DNA of 49,323 nucleotides from SG8-30 sp964406445 (GCA_964406445.1 CAYORU010000024.1:1-49323), one strand, 5' to 3'. Numbered from the stretch's first letter, positions 1 to 8,063 are shown. Program-made: numbers and translations. The notes: generated by a model from the letters alone, not told the origin.

Positions 1-258
1 CCCGAGCCGGCCGCGCCCGCGGCGCAGGAGCTGGCGCGTCTCGAGGAGAGCGACCCGACCGCCCAGGCGCTGGGCTACCGCCACGACGCCAGCCTCGTGG
101 ACGCGACGCGCTACCCGGCCTACAAGCAGGGCAGCCGCTGCAGCAACTGCGTGCAGTTCCGCGGCCAGGAGGGAGACGAGTGGGGCGGCTGCAACCTGTT
201 CCCGGGCAAGGCCGTCAATGCGGCTGGATGGTGCAGCGGCTACGCCGCGAAGGCCTGA
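1..258 (+). CDS. High-potential iron-sulfur protein (HiPIP), 3' part only
   Basis: The frame is open from the window edge to TGA at 256-258 and gives 85 residues, so the N-terminus (probably a Tat signal) lies outside. Visible cysteines are at 47, 50, 64 and 78 of this fragment, in the pattern C-x2-C-x13-C-x13-C, with the segment CNLFPGK around the third. This is the signature of HiPIPs, small periplasmic proteins that hold one 4Fe-4S cluster cycling between the +2 and +3 states. Family knowledge: they carry electrons between cytochrome bc1 and reaction centres or oxidases, mostly in purple phototrophs and some chemotrophs. It is convergent with the methyltransferase gene that follows. Which partner it serves here is not visible. 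Confidence 0.93.
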   Translation, partial: PEPAAPAAQELARLEESDPTAQALGYRHDASLVDATRYPAYKQGSRCSNCVQFRGQEGDEWGGCNLFPGKAVNAAGWCSGYAAKA

Positions 259-263
259 GGCGC

Positions 264-283
264 GACCCCCGTCGCAGGGGGTC
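264..283. terminator. Stem-loop between convergent genes
   Basis: A perfect 7-bp stem (GACCCCC / GGGGGTC) with the 6-nt loop GTCGCA lies between the stops of the HiPIP gene and the convergent pcm gene. There is no T-tract, so a rho-independent role is only inferred from position and stem strength. Confidence 0.45.
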
Positions 284-308
284 CTGACTGCGCGAAGGCG
301 GGGGCGGC

Positions 309-1058
309 TCAGGGTTCCCGCGCGTCGGCACCGCCGAGCGCGCGGCCGGTCATGGGCACGAAGCGCACGGGCAGGACCGCCTCGCGGCTCACCTGTCCGC
401 CGCGCTTTTCGAGCAGGTAGAGCTGCTGGCCGCGCCGCGGGTCGCCCACCGGGATGATCATGCGGCCGCCCTCCCGCAGCTGCTCGACGAGCGGCGCGGG
501 CACGTCCTCGGGCGAGCAGGTGACGATGATGGCGTCGAAGGGCGCGTGTTCGGGCCAGCCCTCGTAGCCATCCCCGATGCGCACCTCGACGTTTCGGTAG
601 CCGAGCCGCTCGAGGTCGGCGCGCGCGCGCTCGCCGAGCGGCGCGACGATCTCGATCGTGTAGACCTCGCGGACCAGTTCGGCCAGGACCGCCGCCTGGT
701 AGCCCGAGCCGGTGCCGATCTCGAGCACCCGGTCGCCCGGCCCGGGCTCGAGCGCCTGCGTCATGAAGGCGACGATGTAGGGCTGCGAGATCGTCTGGCC
801 GTGACCGATCGGCAGCGGGTGGTCGCGGTAGGCTTCTGCCTCGAACTCCCGCGGCACGAGCTCGTGGCGCGGGACGCGTGCCATCGCCTCGAGGACGCGC
901 GGGTCGCGGATGTCGCGTCCGCGCAGCTGCCGGTCGACCATGGCGCGCCGCTCGGCGGCGTGGGCGTCGCCGTCGGTCGCGGCGGCGAGGGACGGCTCCT
1001 GCCGACAGGCGCCGAGCAACAGCGTCGCGAACAGCAGTGGCCAGCCGCGCGGCCTCAT
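309..1058 (-). CDS. pcm: Protein-L-isoaspartate O-methyltransferase with lipoprotein signal
   Basis: 249 residues from ATG at 1056-1058 to TGA. It should methylate L-isoaspartyl residues in damaged proteins, using S-adenosylmethionine, to start their repair. The repair-enzyme signature GHGQTISQP is at about residues 85-93, followed by the SAM-binding motif VLEIGTGSGY (111-120). Unlike classical cytoplasmic Pcm, the chosen start gives a hydrophobic N-terminus ending in LLGAC with the cysteine at residue 18, a lipobox; the mature protein would be a membrane-anchored lipoprotein. The gene lies 50 bases downstream of trmO on the same strand. The family call is firm. The export call depends on this start, which is the first Met before the methyltransferase domain. 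Confidence 0.92.
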   Translation of the reverse strand: MRPRGWPLLFATLLLGACRQEPSLAAATDGDAHAAERRAMVDRQLRGRDIRDPRVLEAMARVPRHELVPREFEAEAYRDHPLPIGHGQTISQPYIVAFMTQALEPGPGDRVLEIGTGSGYQAAVLAELVREVYTIEIVAPLGERARADLERLGYRNVEVRIGDGYEGWPEHAPFDAIIVTCSPEDVPAPLVEQLREGGRMIIPVGDPRRGQQLYLLEKRGGQVSREAVLPVRFVPMTGRALGGADAREP

Positions 1059-1108
1059 GCCCGGAGCATAGCCCGTCGCTCGCGCGAACGAAACGCGACG
1101 CGGCCCGC

Positions 1109-1966
1109 TCAGGCGCCGCGGTCCGGCCACAGCGCGATGAACTCGCGGTGCAGCGCGGTCGCCGGGCCCTGCACGGACGCAAGCTGCGAGGCGCGATAGC
1201 CGGATCGCAGCTCGAGCACGCGGATCCTGCGCCCGTCCACCACGAAGCGCGCGCGCCAGTCCTTGATCGCGATGCGATACCCGTCGGCCTCGCGCTTGAT
1301 GCGCCGGTAGGGGTTCGGGCGCGGCCCCTCCGCGAGGGCCTGCGCGATCCGCTGGGCCAGCGGCAATCCCGTGCGCTGCTCGATCCAGGCGGCCTGCTCG
1401 GCCGCCCGTGGCTCGAACTCGACGCGCCAGTCCGCGACCGGATCCGCCGGGCGGACCGCCGCGCCGCGCTGCGACTCGTCGTCGAGCCAGCCACTCCTCG
1501 CCGCGGGATGCGCGTCGGTGTAGGCGACATAGGGCTTGATGTCGAGCACCGGCGTGCCGTCCACCATGTCCGCCCCCGCGACGTGAAGCGTCAACCCCTC
1601 GACGCGCTCGAGGCGCACGGCCGACAGGCCCAGCGGGTTGGGGCGGTGCGGCGATCGCGTGGCCAGCACGCCCTTGCGGCCGGTCGTGCTGCGCGGCGGC
1701 AGCACCTTGGGGCGCCAGCCCTCGTTGAGGTGGAACCAGAAGATCACCCAGAGGTACTCCCAGCCCTCGAGGTCGTCGACGGCGTGCTCGAGGTTGCGTC
1801 CCGTCACGAGCTCGATGCGCGCGCGCTGGCCGGCGGCGGCCGCGGGCTGGCGTGGCGCGTCGACCTTGCTGGCCAGGCCGCTGCGCACGAAACCGATCGG
1901 CACGAGCCTCGGCGTCGGCGCCGCGGAATCCGCCTCCGGAACCTGTGGCCCACCTGGCTCGCGCAC
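1109..1966 (-). CDS. tsaA: tRNA (N6-threonylcarbamoyladenosine(37)-N6)-methyltransferase TrmO
   Basis: 285 residues from GTG at 1964-1966. TrmO methylates t6A37 to m6t6A in threonine tRNAs with GGU anticodons, using SAM bound in a small beta-barrel. The start region reads VPIGFVRSG near residues 22-30, and the family signature TRSPHRPNPLGLS falls at about 103-115, followed by the DIKPYV segment. The GTG start is chosen because a strong Shine-Dalgarno sequence, GGGAGGA, lies 5 nt upstream on the minus strand (1972-1978). The C-terminal part (about 200-285) matches the extra domain of long TrmO proteins such as the E. coli one. It is divergent from the ParA gene across 144 bases and probably co-transcribed with pcm. 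Confidence 0.93.
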   Translation of the reverse strand: MREPGGPQVPEADSAAPTPRLVPIGFVRSGLASKVDAPRQPAAAAGQRARIELVTGRNLEHAVDDLEGWEYLWVIFWFHLNEGWRPKVLPPRSTTGRKGVLATRSPHRPNPLGLSAVRLERVEGLTLHVAGADMVDGTPVLDIKPYVAYTDAHPAARSGWLDDESQRGAAVRPADPVADWRVEFEPRAAEQAAWIEQRTGLPLAQRIAQALAEGPRPNPYRRIKREADGYRIAIKDWRARFVVDGRRIRVLELRSGYRASQLASVQGPATALHREFIALWPDRGA

Positions 1967-1971
1967 CGCCG

Positions 1972-1978
1972 TCCTCCC
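1972..1978 (-). promoter_or_regulatory. Shine-Dalgarno sequence fixing the GTG start of trmO
   Basis: GGGAGGA on the minus strand, 5 nt from GTG 1964-1966. No ATG start with comparable spacing exists in this frame. Confidence 0.7.
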
Positions 1979-2110
1979 GCCTCGGGATCTCCCGGCACAC
2001 GCTAGGCGCGACGCCGCGACGGCGCAAGCGGCCACCCGGTCCCGGCGCGGGCGGGTGAAAGCGGCCGGTTCCGCGGCTAGAGTGGCGGCGGGGAGACGCG
2101 TTCGCCTGCC

Positions 2111-2851
2111 ATGAAGATCCTCGCGGTTTCGAACATCAAGGGTGGCGTCGGCAAGACGACCGCCGCGGTCAATCTCTCCTATCTCGCGGCACGGGCGGGT
2201 CACCGCACCGTGCTGTGGGACCTCGACCCGCAGGGCGGGGCCAGCTACGTGCTGCGCGGCGAGCCGCAGGAGCGCGTGAAGGCCCGGCGCCTGGTCAGCG
2301 GCAAGGTCGAGCTGCCCGAGATCGTGTCCTCCACGCCCTGGCCGGGGCTCGACCTCATCGCGGCCGACTTCTCGTACCGGAACTTCGACGCGCAGCTGGA
2401 GCGCAGGAAGCACCCCACGCAGCGGCTGCTCAGGATGAGCCGGCCGCTCGAGCGCGAGTACGACCTGCTGGTCCTCGACTGCCCGCCGGGCGCTTCGCTG
2501 CTCACCGAGAACGTGCTGCGTGCGGCCGACGCGATCGCGGTGCCGACGGTCCCGGCGCCACTGTCGCTGCGCATGATCGGGCAATTGCTGGAGTTCGCCC
2601 AGCGGCAGGGTCTCTCGGACCTGCGGATCCTGCCGTTCCTGTCCATGGTCGATCGGCGCCGGTCGCTGCACGGCGAGCTGGCCGACGCGGCCCGGGCGCG
2701 CTTTCCGGCGCTGCTCGCGACGGAGATTCCCTACTGGAGCGACATCGAGCGGATGACCGTGCGACGGGCGCCGCTGCCCGCGCTCGCGCCCGCGAGCGAA
2801 GCCGCGCTGCGCTTCGCCGAGCTGTGGGCCGAGATGGCCGCGCGGCTGTAG
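2111..2851 (+). CDS. ParA/MinD-family ATPase without an adjacent ParB
   Basis: 246 residues. The N-terminus carries the deviant Walker A motif KGGVGKTT with signature lysine at residue 10 and P-loop lysine at 15. DLDPQGGAS (Walker A') and LVLDCPPG (Walker B) follow. Such ATPases form ATP-dependent dimers that position DNA, protein clusters or envelope machines. There is no ParB/parS-like gene beside it, so it is probably not the chromosome-segregation ParA. It lies 157 bases before the M23 peptidase/bactofilin cluster on the same strand, which suggests a role in placing envelope or cytoskeletal proteins. That link is inference. Start: ATG 2111; a GGGGAGA about 13 nt upstream is a weakly placed ribosome site. 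Confidence 0.9.
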   Translation: MKILAVSNIKGGVGKTTAAVNLSYLAARAGHRTVLWDLDPQGGASYVLRGEPQERVKARRLVSGKVELPEIVSSTPWPGLDLIAADFSYRNFDAQLERRKHPTQRLLRMSRPLEREYDLLVLDCPPGASLLTENVLRAADAIAVPTVPAPLSLRMIGQLLEFAQRQGLSDLRILPFLSMVDRRRSLHGELADAARARFPALLATEIPYWSDIERMTVRRAPLPALAPASEAALRFAELWAEMAARL

Positions 2852-2873
2852 CGGAGCGCGTAGCTGCGTCGAC

Positions 2874-2891
2874 TGTCGCCGTGCGGCGACA
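2874..2891 (+). terminator. Stem-loop after the ParA gene
   Basis: TGTCGCC, loop GTGC, GGCGACA: a perfect 7-bp GC-rich hairpin 22 bases after the ParA stop and before the M23 gene. No T-run follows, so termination is uncertain. Confidence 0.35.
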
Positions 2892-3008
2892 GGCGGCGCG
2901 CGCCTGCTGTGCCCTCTCTCACAGTTTGCGACACGCGTCGCGCGCGCGCTTGTCGCCAGCCGGCGCGGCGCGGTAAGTAGGGTCTCGCCGGTCGAGCGAG
3001 GAGAGGCC

Positions 3009-3926
3009 GTGGCCTTCCTGATCATCTCCCCCGGGTCCGCGGCAGGCTCGCGGACCCGAACCATCCATGCGGGCGTGGCGCTCGCGGTCGCCGCCGCGGT
3101 CGCCGCGGCGCTCGCGACGCTGTGCCTCGGCGCAGGGTACTGGCTCGCCCGCACGCAGGCGGCCCAGCCGGCGCCGCTCGACCTGGAACAGCCGGCGGGC
3201 AGGGCGCTCGTCGGCCGGGTCGGAGCGTTGGCGAGCCGCCTGTCGCTGCTCGAAGGCGAGGCCGAGGCGCTCGCACGCAGCCTCGGTCCCGCCGACGGCG
3301 CGCCTGGATCGAGGCCGCGTTCCGTGACCGGCGCCGTCGGCGGGCCGCTGGTGCAGTTCGCCGCCCTGGGCTCCCTGCCGGCGGCGTTTTCGGCGGCCGC
3401 CGACCACGGCACGGGACTGTCGCTGGTGGAATCGCGGCTGTTCGCGCTGGAGACGGCGCTGGGCCAGCTCGCGGACTCGGCCGCCGGCCAGGTGCTGCAG
3501 ACGATGGCGTTTCCTTCCCGCGTGCCGGTCGCCGGCGAGGGCGTCGGCGTCAGCTCGGTGTTCGGCCTGCGCCACGACCCGTTCACGGGCGAGCTGGCGC
3601 GCCACGCCGGCCTCGACATTCCCGCGCCGCAGGGCACGCCGATCCTCGCGAGCGGCGGCGGCCGGGTGGTCTTCGCGGGCTACCGCGGCGCCTACGGCAA
3701 GACGGTCGTGATCGACCACGGCAACGGCCTGTCCACGCTGTACGGGCACGCCTCCCGGCTGCTGGTGCGGCCGGGCGAGGTGGTCATGCCGCAGCAGGAA
3801 GTCGCGCTGGTCGGCTCGACCGGCCGCTCGAGCGGGCCGCACCTGCACTTCGAGGTGATCCGCGACGGGCGCAGGGTGGATCCAGGCCCGTTCCTCGCCG
3901 AGGTGTTGCCGGGCGCGGGGCGCTGA
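3009..3926 (+). CDS. M23 (LytM-type) peptidase with N-terminal membrane anchor
   Basis: 305 residues from GTG 3009, preceded by GAGGAGAG. A single hydrophobic segment lies at about residues 21-46, then a linker with coiled-coil character, then an M23 domain at about 180-300. The zinc and catalytic residues are present: H199-x3-D203, H247 in the HGNGLSTLYGH stretch, and H278-L-H280. The set is complete, so it could be an active peptidoglycan endopeptidase rather than a degenerate activator of EnvC type. The catalytic domain should face the periplasm. Only 4 bases separate it from the next gene, and a bactofilin follows. M23 peptidase plus bactofilin is a known pairing in cell-curvature and cell-shape control (for example CcmA with Csd1-type peptidases in Helicobacter). 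Confidence 0.93.
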   Translation: MAFLIISPGSAAGSRTRTIHAGVALAVAAAVAAALATLCLGAGYWLARTQAAQPAPLDLEQPAGRALVGRVGALASRLSLLEGEAEALARSLGPADGAPGSRPRSVTGAVGGPLVQFAALGSLPAAFSAAADHGTGLSLVESRLFALETALGQLADSAAGQVLQTMAFPSRVPVAGEGVGVSSVFGLRHDPFTGELARHAGLDIPAPQGTPILASGGGRVVFAGYRGAYGKTVVIDHGNGLSTLYGHASRLLVRPGEVVMPQQEVALVGSTGRSSGPHLHFEVIRDGRRVDPGPFLAEVLPGAGR

Positions 3927-3930
3927 GGCG

Positions 3931-4293
3931 ATGGCCAGCCGCGCCACCCGCTTCCTCACGGAGACGCGCATCGAGCTCGTGCCGGCGGCCTGGCGCCGGC
4001 TGTCGCTCGCGCTCGGCGCCGCGTCGCTCGTGGTCGCGGCGGCCGCGAGCGCCCTGCAGGCGGGCGGCGGCACGACGCCTTTCTCGCAGGCCCGCGCGCT
4101 CGAGTCGGAGAACGAGGCGCTGCGCGCCGAGGTCGCCGGACTGCGCGTCGAGATCGAGGTCGAGCGGGCGACGCGCGCCGCCCTCGACCGCGAGCTGCGC
4201 GAACTCAACGGCCAGGTGGCCGAGCTGTCGAGCCAGGTCGATTTCTACCGGGCGAAGGGCTCGCCCGCCCGCGGCGCCGCGACGCGCCCTTGA
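3931..4293 (+). CDS. Small single-pass membrane protein with coiled coil (DUF6776-like)
   Basis: 120 residues. A basic N-terminus is followed by one hydrophobic segment at about residues 22-41 and a heptad-rich coiled coil at about 56-107, where Glu, Leu, Arg and Ala dominate. Length, architecture and position between an M23 peptidase and a bactofilin match what I remember as the DUF6776 family in gamma- and betaproteobacteria; I cannot confirm this without a profile search. The function is unknown. By context it may link bactofilin polymers at the inner membrane to the peptidase. It sits 4 bases after the M23 stop and 16 bases before the bactofilin start, so one transcript is likely. Confidence 0.75.
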   Translation: MASRATRFLTETRIELVPAAWRRLSLALGAASLVVAAAASALQAGGGTTPFSQARALESENEALRAEVAGLRVEIEVERATRAALDRELRELNGQVAELSSQVDFYRAKGSPARGAATRP

Positions 4294-4309
4294 GCAGAGG
4301 AGGCATGCC

Positions 4310-4756
4310 ATGTTCCGACGCAAGCAGCACCCGTCCATCGCCATTCGCCGGCTCTCGAGCCTCGTCGCCGAGGGCGTCGAGATCAAGGGCGACGTCTTCA
4401 TCACCGACGGGCTGCGCGTGGACGGCAGCATCCAGGGCAGCGTCTGCGCGCGCGGCGGCGAGGGCGGATTGCTGGTGCTGAGCGAGAAGGGCAGCATCGA
4501 GGGCTCGGTCAAGGTCCACGACGCCGTCATCAACGGGACCATCCGCGGCGACCTCGAGGTCGGCCACTTCGTCGAGCTGCAGGCCAAGGCCCGCGTCACC
4601 GGCAACATCTTCTACCGCAAGCTGCACATGGAGTGCGGCGCGGCGGTCGAGGGGCGCCTCGAATGCGTCGACGCCGAGGCGACCGGGCACGCGGACACGA
4701 ACAAGGTGGTCAGCCTGCCGAAGGCCGCCGCGCGCGGGGCGGCCACGGAGGGCTGA
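4310..4756 (+). CDS. Bactofilin (polymer-forming cytoskeletal protein)
   Basis: 148 residues from ATG 4310, with the strong ribosome site AGAGGAGG (4296-4303). The central part (about 20-120) is a string of short beta repeats with regular glycine and hydrophobic spacing, such as IKGDVFITDGLRVDGSIQGS and GSIEGSVKVHDAVINGTIRG, typical of the right-handed beta-helix of bactofilins. The basic N-terminal tail, MFRRKQHPS, is a possible membrane-binding tail. Bactofilins self-assemble without nucleotide into filaments that localise cell-wall enzymes. Its partners here are probably the two upstream products. It is convergent with the DUF35 gene 55 bases away. Confidence 0.93.
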   Translation: MFRRKQHPSIAIRRLSSLVAEGVEIKGDVFITDGLRVDGSIQGSVCARGGEGGLLVLSEKGSIEGSVKVHDAVINGTIRGDLEVGHFVELQAKARVTGNIFYRKLHMECGAAVEGRLECVDAEATGHADTNKVVSLPKAAARGAATEG

Positions 4757-4811
4757 CCGGGTCCGGCCGCCAGGGCGACATCGCGCGAAGGCCGGGGCGA
4801 ATTCCGCCCGC

Positions 4812-5222
4812 TTACGCCGGGCGGAACCTCGGCATGGTGACGCCCTCCGGCCAGTCGTCGAAGACGACGACGACCTGCATGCCGACCTCTGCGCTCTCGG
4901 GCGCCGCGCCTGCGAGGGTGCTCATCATCTTCGGCCCCTCCTCGAGCGCGACCAGCAGCAGGGCGAAGGGCGACTCCGCGGCGTAGGCGGCCGACACCGG
5001 GCGCCGCACGAGGGCGAAGCTTTGCACCACGCCCCGCCCGCTGGCGCGCGTCCAGCCGAGTTCGCGCCCGCCGCAGGCCGTGCACAGCAGCCGCGGGTAG
5101 AACTGCAGGTGTCCACAGGCCGCGCAGCGCTGCAGCAGCAGCTCGCGGCGCCGGCAGGCGGCCCAGAACTCGGCGGTCTCCGCCGTCGGCACCGGGACCT
5201 TGCGCAGGGTTCCGTCGCTCAC
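4812..5222 (-). CDS. DUF35 OB-fold/zinc-ribbon protein, thiolase partner
   Basis: 136 residues from GTG 5220-5222; the start overlaps the TGA of the thiolase gene (GTGA), so the two are translationally coupled. Four cysteines at 33, 36, 47 and 50 (C-x2-C-x10-C-x2-C) form a rubredoxin-like zinc ribbon, followed by an OB-fold with GRGVVQSF and FALLLVALEEG stretches. Proteins of this family bind thiolase-fold enzymes such as Ltp2 and acetone carboxylase/HMG-CoA-linked thiolases, and help bind or channel acyl-CoA. Context supports an Ltp2/DUF35-type complex with the upstream gene. Confidence 0.92.
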   Translation of the reverse strand: MSDGTLRKVPVPTAETAEFWAACRRRELLLQRCAACGHLQFYPRLLCTACGGRELGWTRASGRGVVQSFALVRRPVSAAYAAESPFALLLVALEEGPKMMSTLAGAAPESAEVGMQVVVVFDDWPEGVTMPRFRPA

Positions 5223-6394
5223 GCGGCGCGCTCCCGGCCGAGGATCAGGGTGCAATGGCTCGACATCACGCCGCCGAGACCGTGCACGAGCCCGAGCCCG
5301 GCGCGCGCGAGCTGCCGCTCGCCGGCCGCGCCCTGCAGCTGCCGGACCGCCTCGGTGAGCGCGAACATCGAGCCCGGGTGGCCAGGATGGCAGTGCGCCA
5401 GCAGGCCGCCGTGGGTGTTGACCGGCAGGCGCCCGCCGGGCCCGATGCTGCCCGCCTCGACGAAGCCGCCGCCCTCGCCCTTGCGGCAGAAGCCCAGGTC
5501 CTCGAGCAGCACGACGACCGTCGGCGTGAAGCAGTCGTAGAGGTTGGCGAAATCGACGTCCGCCGCGCGCAGGCCGGCCATCTCGAAGGCGCGCCGGCCC
5601 GAGTCGACGGCGGCCGAGGTGGTCAGGCTTCGCGCCTGGCTGATGTGCTCGTGGCCGTGGCCCTCGCCGACACCCAGCAGGTACACCGGACGCCGGCGCA
5701 GGTCCGCGGCCCGCGCGGCGGAAGTCAGCACGACCGCGGCGCCGCCGTCCGAGACGAGCGAGCAGTCGAGCACGTGCAGCGGGTCGGCGACCAGCCTCGA
5801 GGCGAGCACGTCCTCGACAGTGATCGGCTCGCGCTTCTGCGCCGCGGGGTTGCGCGCCGCGTGCGCCCGCGCCGAGACCGCCACCGCGGCGAGCTGCTCC
5901 GCAGTCGTGCCGAACTCGTGCATGTGTGCGCGCGCGATGAGCGCGTAGCTCGCCGCGACCGGCGCGCCCCACGGCGCCTCGAACTGCGGGTGGCCGGTGG
6001 AGGCCTGCAGGGCGACGGCGCGCTCGCGCGTCACGCCCGAACGCAGGCAGTCGGCCATCGCCACGACGACCGTGCGGCACAGGCCGGTCGCGACAGCCGC
6101 GGCGGCCTGGTGCAGCGCCGTGAAGGTCGTGCCGCCGCCGGTCGCGACGCTCACGCAGTAGCGGGGGAACACGCCGAGGTGCTCCGCGATGGCCTCCGCG
6201 TGGTAGGTGAAGGGCTCGGCGATCGGGTTGCAGGTGACGAGGCCGTCGACCTCGTCCTTGCCGAGGCCGGCGTCCGCCAGCGCGGCCAGGATCGCGTCGA
6301 TGCACAGCCGCGTGGCGCCGGCCTCGGGCAGGATGCCCACCTCGGTGTCGGCGGCGCCCACGATGGCGACCTGGCCGCGGAGCGACTCTGGCAT
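5219..6394 (-). CDS. Thiolase-fold protein lacking the nucleophilic Cys (Ltp2/SCP2-like)
   Basis: 391 residues, full length for SCP2-type thiolases. The C-terminal landmarks are present: NTHGGLLAHCHPG (about 326-338) and LYDCFTP (about 285-291). Where thiolases carry the nucleophilic cysteine (in a C-S-x-G-S-x-A-L type motif) this protein reads ATGGGTTFTAL, so the residue is glycine near position 87. That pattern fits Ltp2-like steroid side-chain aldolases, which break C-C bonds by retro-aldol chemistry and need a DUF35 partner, exactly what overlaps it downstream. Established: the family and the partner rule. Inferred: aldolase rather than thiolase activity. The substrate is unknown, as no other steroid gene is in the window. 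Confidence 0.9.
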   Translation of the reverse strand: MPESLRGQVAIVGAADTEVGILPEAGATRLCIDAILAALADAGLGKDEVDGLVTCNPIAEPFTYHAEAIAEHLGVFPRYCVSVATGGGTTFTALHQAAAAVATGLCRTVVVAMADCLRSGVTRERAVALQASTGHPQFEAPWGAPVAASYALIARAHMHEFGTTAEQLAAVAVSARAHAARNPAAQKREPITVEDVLASRLVADPLHVLDCSLVSDGGAAVVLTSAARAADLRRRPVYLLGVGEGHGHEHISQARSLTTSAAVDSGRRAFEMAGLRAADVDFANLYDCFTPTVVVLLEDLGFCRKGEGGGFVEAGSIGPGGRLPVNTHGGLLAHCHPGHPGSMFALTEAVRQLQGAAGERQLARAGLGLVHGLGGVMSSHCTLILGRERAA

Positions 6395-6460
6395 CGACCG
6401 GCTCGTCGGTTAGGATGACCGATCTTAGCGGCCCGTGCGCCGCGCTGCAGCGGAGGCGCC

Positions 6461-7369
6461 ATGCGATCCGGGGACGGCTTCGACGCACGCCGGCGCGGCT
6501 TCGTCGCCGGCGCGATCGGCCTCGCGGCCGCCGGCGCGCTGCGCGACGCGTCGGCGGCGGCGCTCGGCACGCGGCCGATCCCCGCTTCGGGCGAGGCGAT
6601 CGTGCGTGTGGGCCTCGGCACCTGGCGCGGCCTGAGCCTCGGGCAGCGCGCGGCGTCGATGGCGGTGCTCGGACGCTTCTTCGAACTCGGCGGACGGGTG
6701 GTCGACACCTCGCCGATGTACGGCGACGCCGAGCAGGCCATCGGCACGCTCGGCGCCGAACTCGGCATCCTGCCGGAGTTGTTCCTGGCCACCAAGGTCT
6801 GGACGCGCGGCCGACGCGAGGGCGAGGCGCAAGTCGAGCGGTCCTTCGGCCTGGTGCGCCGCGAGCGCATCGACCTGGTGCAGGTGCACAACCTCGTCGA
6901 CGTCGCCACGCAGCTGCCGTTGCTCGCGCGGCTGAAGGCCGAGGGCCGGATCCGCTACCTCGGCATCACGCACTACCTGCCGGGAGCGCACGACGACCTG
7001 GCCCGGGTCATCGAGCAGGAGCGGGTCGACGTCCTGCAGGTGAACTACAACGTCCTCGACCGCAGCGCGGAGCGACGACTGCTGCCGCTCGCGCGGGAGC
7101 GCGGCGTGGCGGTGCTGGCGAACCAGCCCTTCGGCGCCGGCGAGCTGTTCGGGCGCGTGCGCGGCAGGCCGCTGCCCGGCTGGGCGGCGGACTGGGACTG
7201 CGCGAGCTGGGGCCAGCTCTTCCTGAAGTTCATCCTCGCGAATCCCGCCGTCACCTGCGTCATCCCCGGGACCCTCAAGCCCCGCCACGTCGAGGACAAT
7301 CTCGGCGCCGCGCGCGGCCGGCTGCCGGGCCTGGCAGAGCGGGAGAGGCTGCTCACCGCGCTCGCCTGA
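6461..7369 (+). CDS. Tat-exported aldo/keto reductase-family oxidoreductase
   Basis: 302 residues from ATG 6461 with GGAGG at 6452-6456. A twin-arginine-type leader is visible (ARRRGFVAGAIG, residues 9-20) followed by an alanine-rich hydrophobic stretch. The AKR catalytic tetrad is complete: D82 and Y87 in VDTSPMYG, K112 in ATKVW and H143 in VQVHN. C-terminal motifs VIPGTLKPRHVEDN (around 270) match NAD(P)-binding AKRs. An exported AKR is a known but less common variant; if exported through Tat it would carry a pre-bound nucleotide. The substrate is not predictable. It is divergent from the thiolase gene, with a 66-base gap between them. Confidence 0.9.
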   Translation: MRSGDGFDARRRGFVAGAIGLAAAGALRDASAAALGTRPIPASGEAIVRVGLGTWRGLSLGQRAASMAVLGRFFELGGRVVDTSPMYGDAEQAIGTLGAELGILPELFLATKVWTRGRREGEAQVERSFGLVRRERIDLVQVHNLVDVATQLPLLARLKAEGRIRYLGITHYLPGAHDDLARVIEQERVDVLQVNYNVLDRSAERRLLPLARERGVAVLANQPFGAGELFGRVRGRPLPGWAADWDCASWGQLFLKFILANPAVTCVIPGTLKPRHVEDNLGAARGRLPGLAERERLLTALA

Positions 7370-7456
7370 GCGCGGGCGCCGGGCGCGCGTCGAGCCTGTC
7401 CAGTGCGGCGGCACGGCGCTGGCGGCCGCGCGCCGCGGCCCACTACACTGCGCGCC

Positions 7457-7939
7457 GTGTACCGCAAGCTCCTCAAGCTGCTCCACGAGGTCGGCGCCGT
7501 CGGCGTGATGGGTGCGCTCGCGGCCTACATCGTGCTGGTCGCGACGGCGCCGCAGGACTCCCTCGTCGAGTATGCGGCGGTTCGCCGCGGCATCGCGGCC
7601 CTGACCCAGTGGCTGCTGCTGCCCTCGCTGGTGCTGGTGCTGATCAGCGGCCTGCTCGCGATCGCCGCCACCCGCGCCTACATGGATGCCGGCTGGCCCT
7701 GGCTCAAGGCGCTGTCCACGGTCGCGATGTTCGAGGGCACGTTGCTCACGGTGAACGCGAGCGCCCGCAAGGCGGCCGAGGTCAGCGCGCTCGCGGCGAG
7801 CGCGGGCGAGGCGAGCCCCGAGCTGCTGGCGCCGATCCTGCGCACCGAGTGGATCGGCCTGTGGACCATCCTCGCGCTGTCCTTCGGCAACATCCTGGTC
7901 GCCGTGTGGCGGCCGAGGTTTAGGCGGCGCCAGGCCTGA
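7457..7939 (+). CDS. Small integral membrane protein (DUF2269-like)
   Basis: 160 residues from GTG 7457. Four hydrophobic segments are visible, at about residues 10-32, 50-73, 80-98 (weaker) and 128-150. The start MYRKLLKLLHEVGAVGVMGAL, with a histidine and glycines in the first helix, resembles DUF2269-type predicted membrane proteins. The function is unknown. A heme- or metal-binding role has been suggested for similar proteins because of the conserved helix-1 histidine, but nothing here proves it. The gene stands alone, 87 bases after the AKR gene and 139 bases before the FkbM gene. Confidence 0.75.
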   Translation: MYRKLLKLLHEVGAVGVMGALAAYIVLVATAPQDSLVEYAAVRRGIAALTQWLLLPSLVLVLISGLLAIAATRAYMDAGWPWLKALSTVAMFEGTLLTVNASARKAAEVSALAASAGEASPELLAPILRTEWIGLWTILALSFGNILVAVWRPRFRRRQA

Positions 7940-8063
7940 TGGCCGCCGGCCAGCGCTCGTCCCAGAGCCGCGCGATTCGCGCCGGCGCGGGTTTGTGAGT
8001 ATCCTCGCAGCCGGCGCATCGGAGGCCGGCCGGAGCCCGATCCCCGCGCAAGCCGCGACGGCC

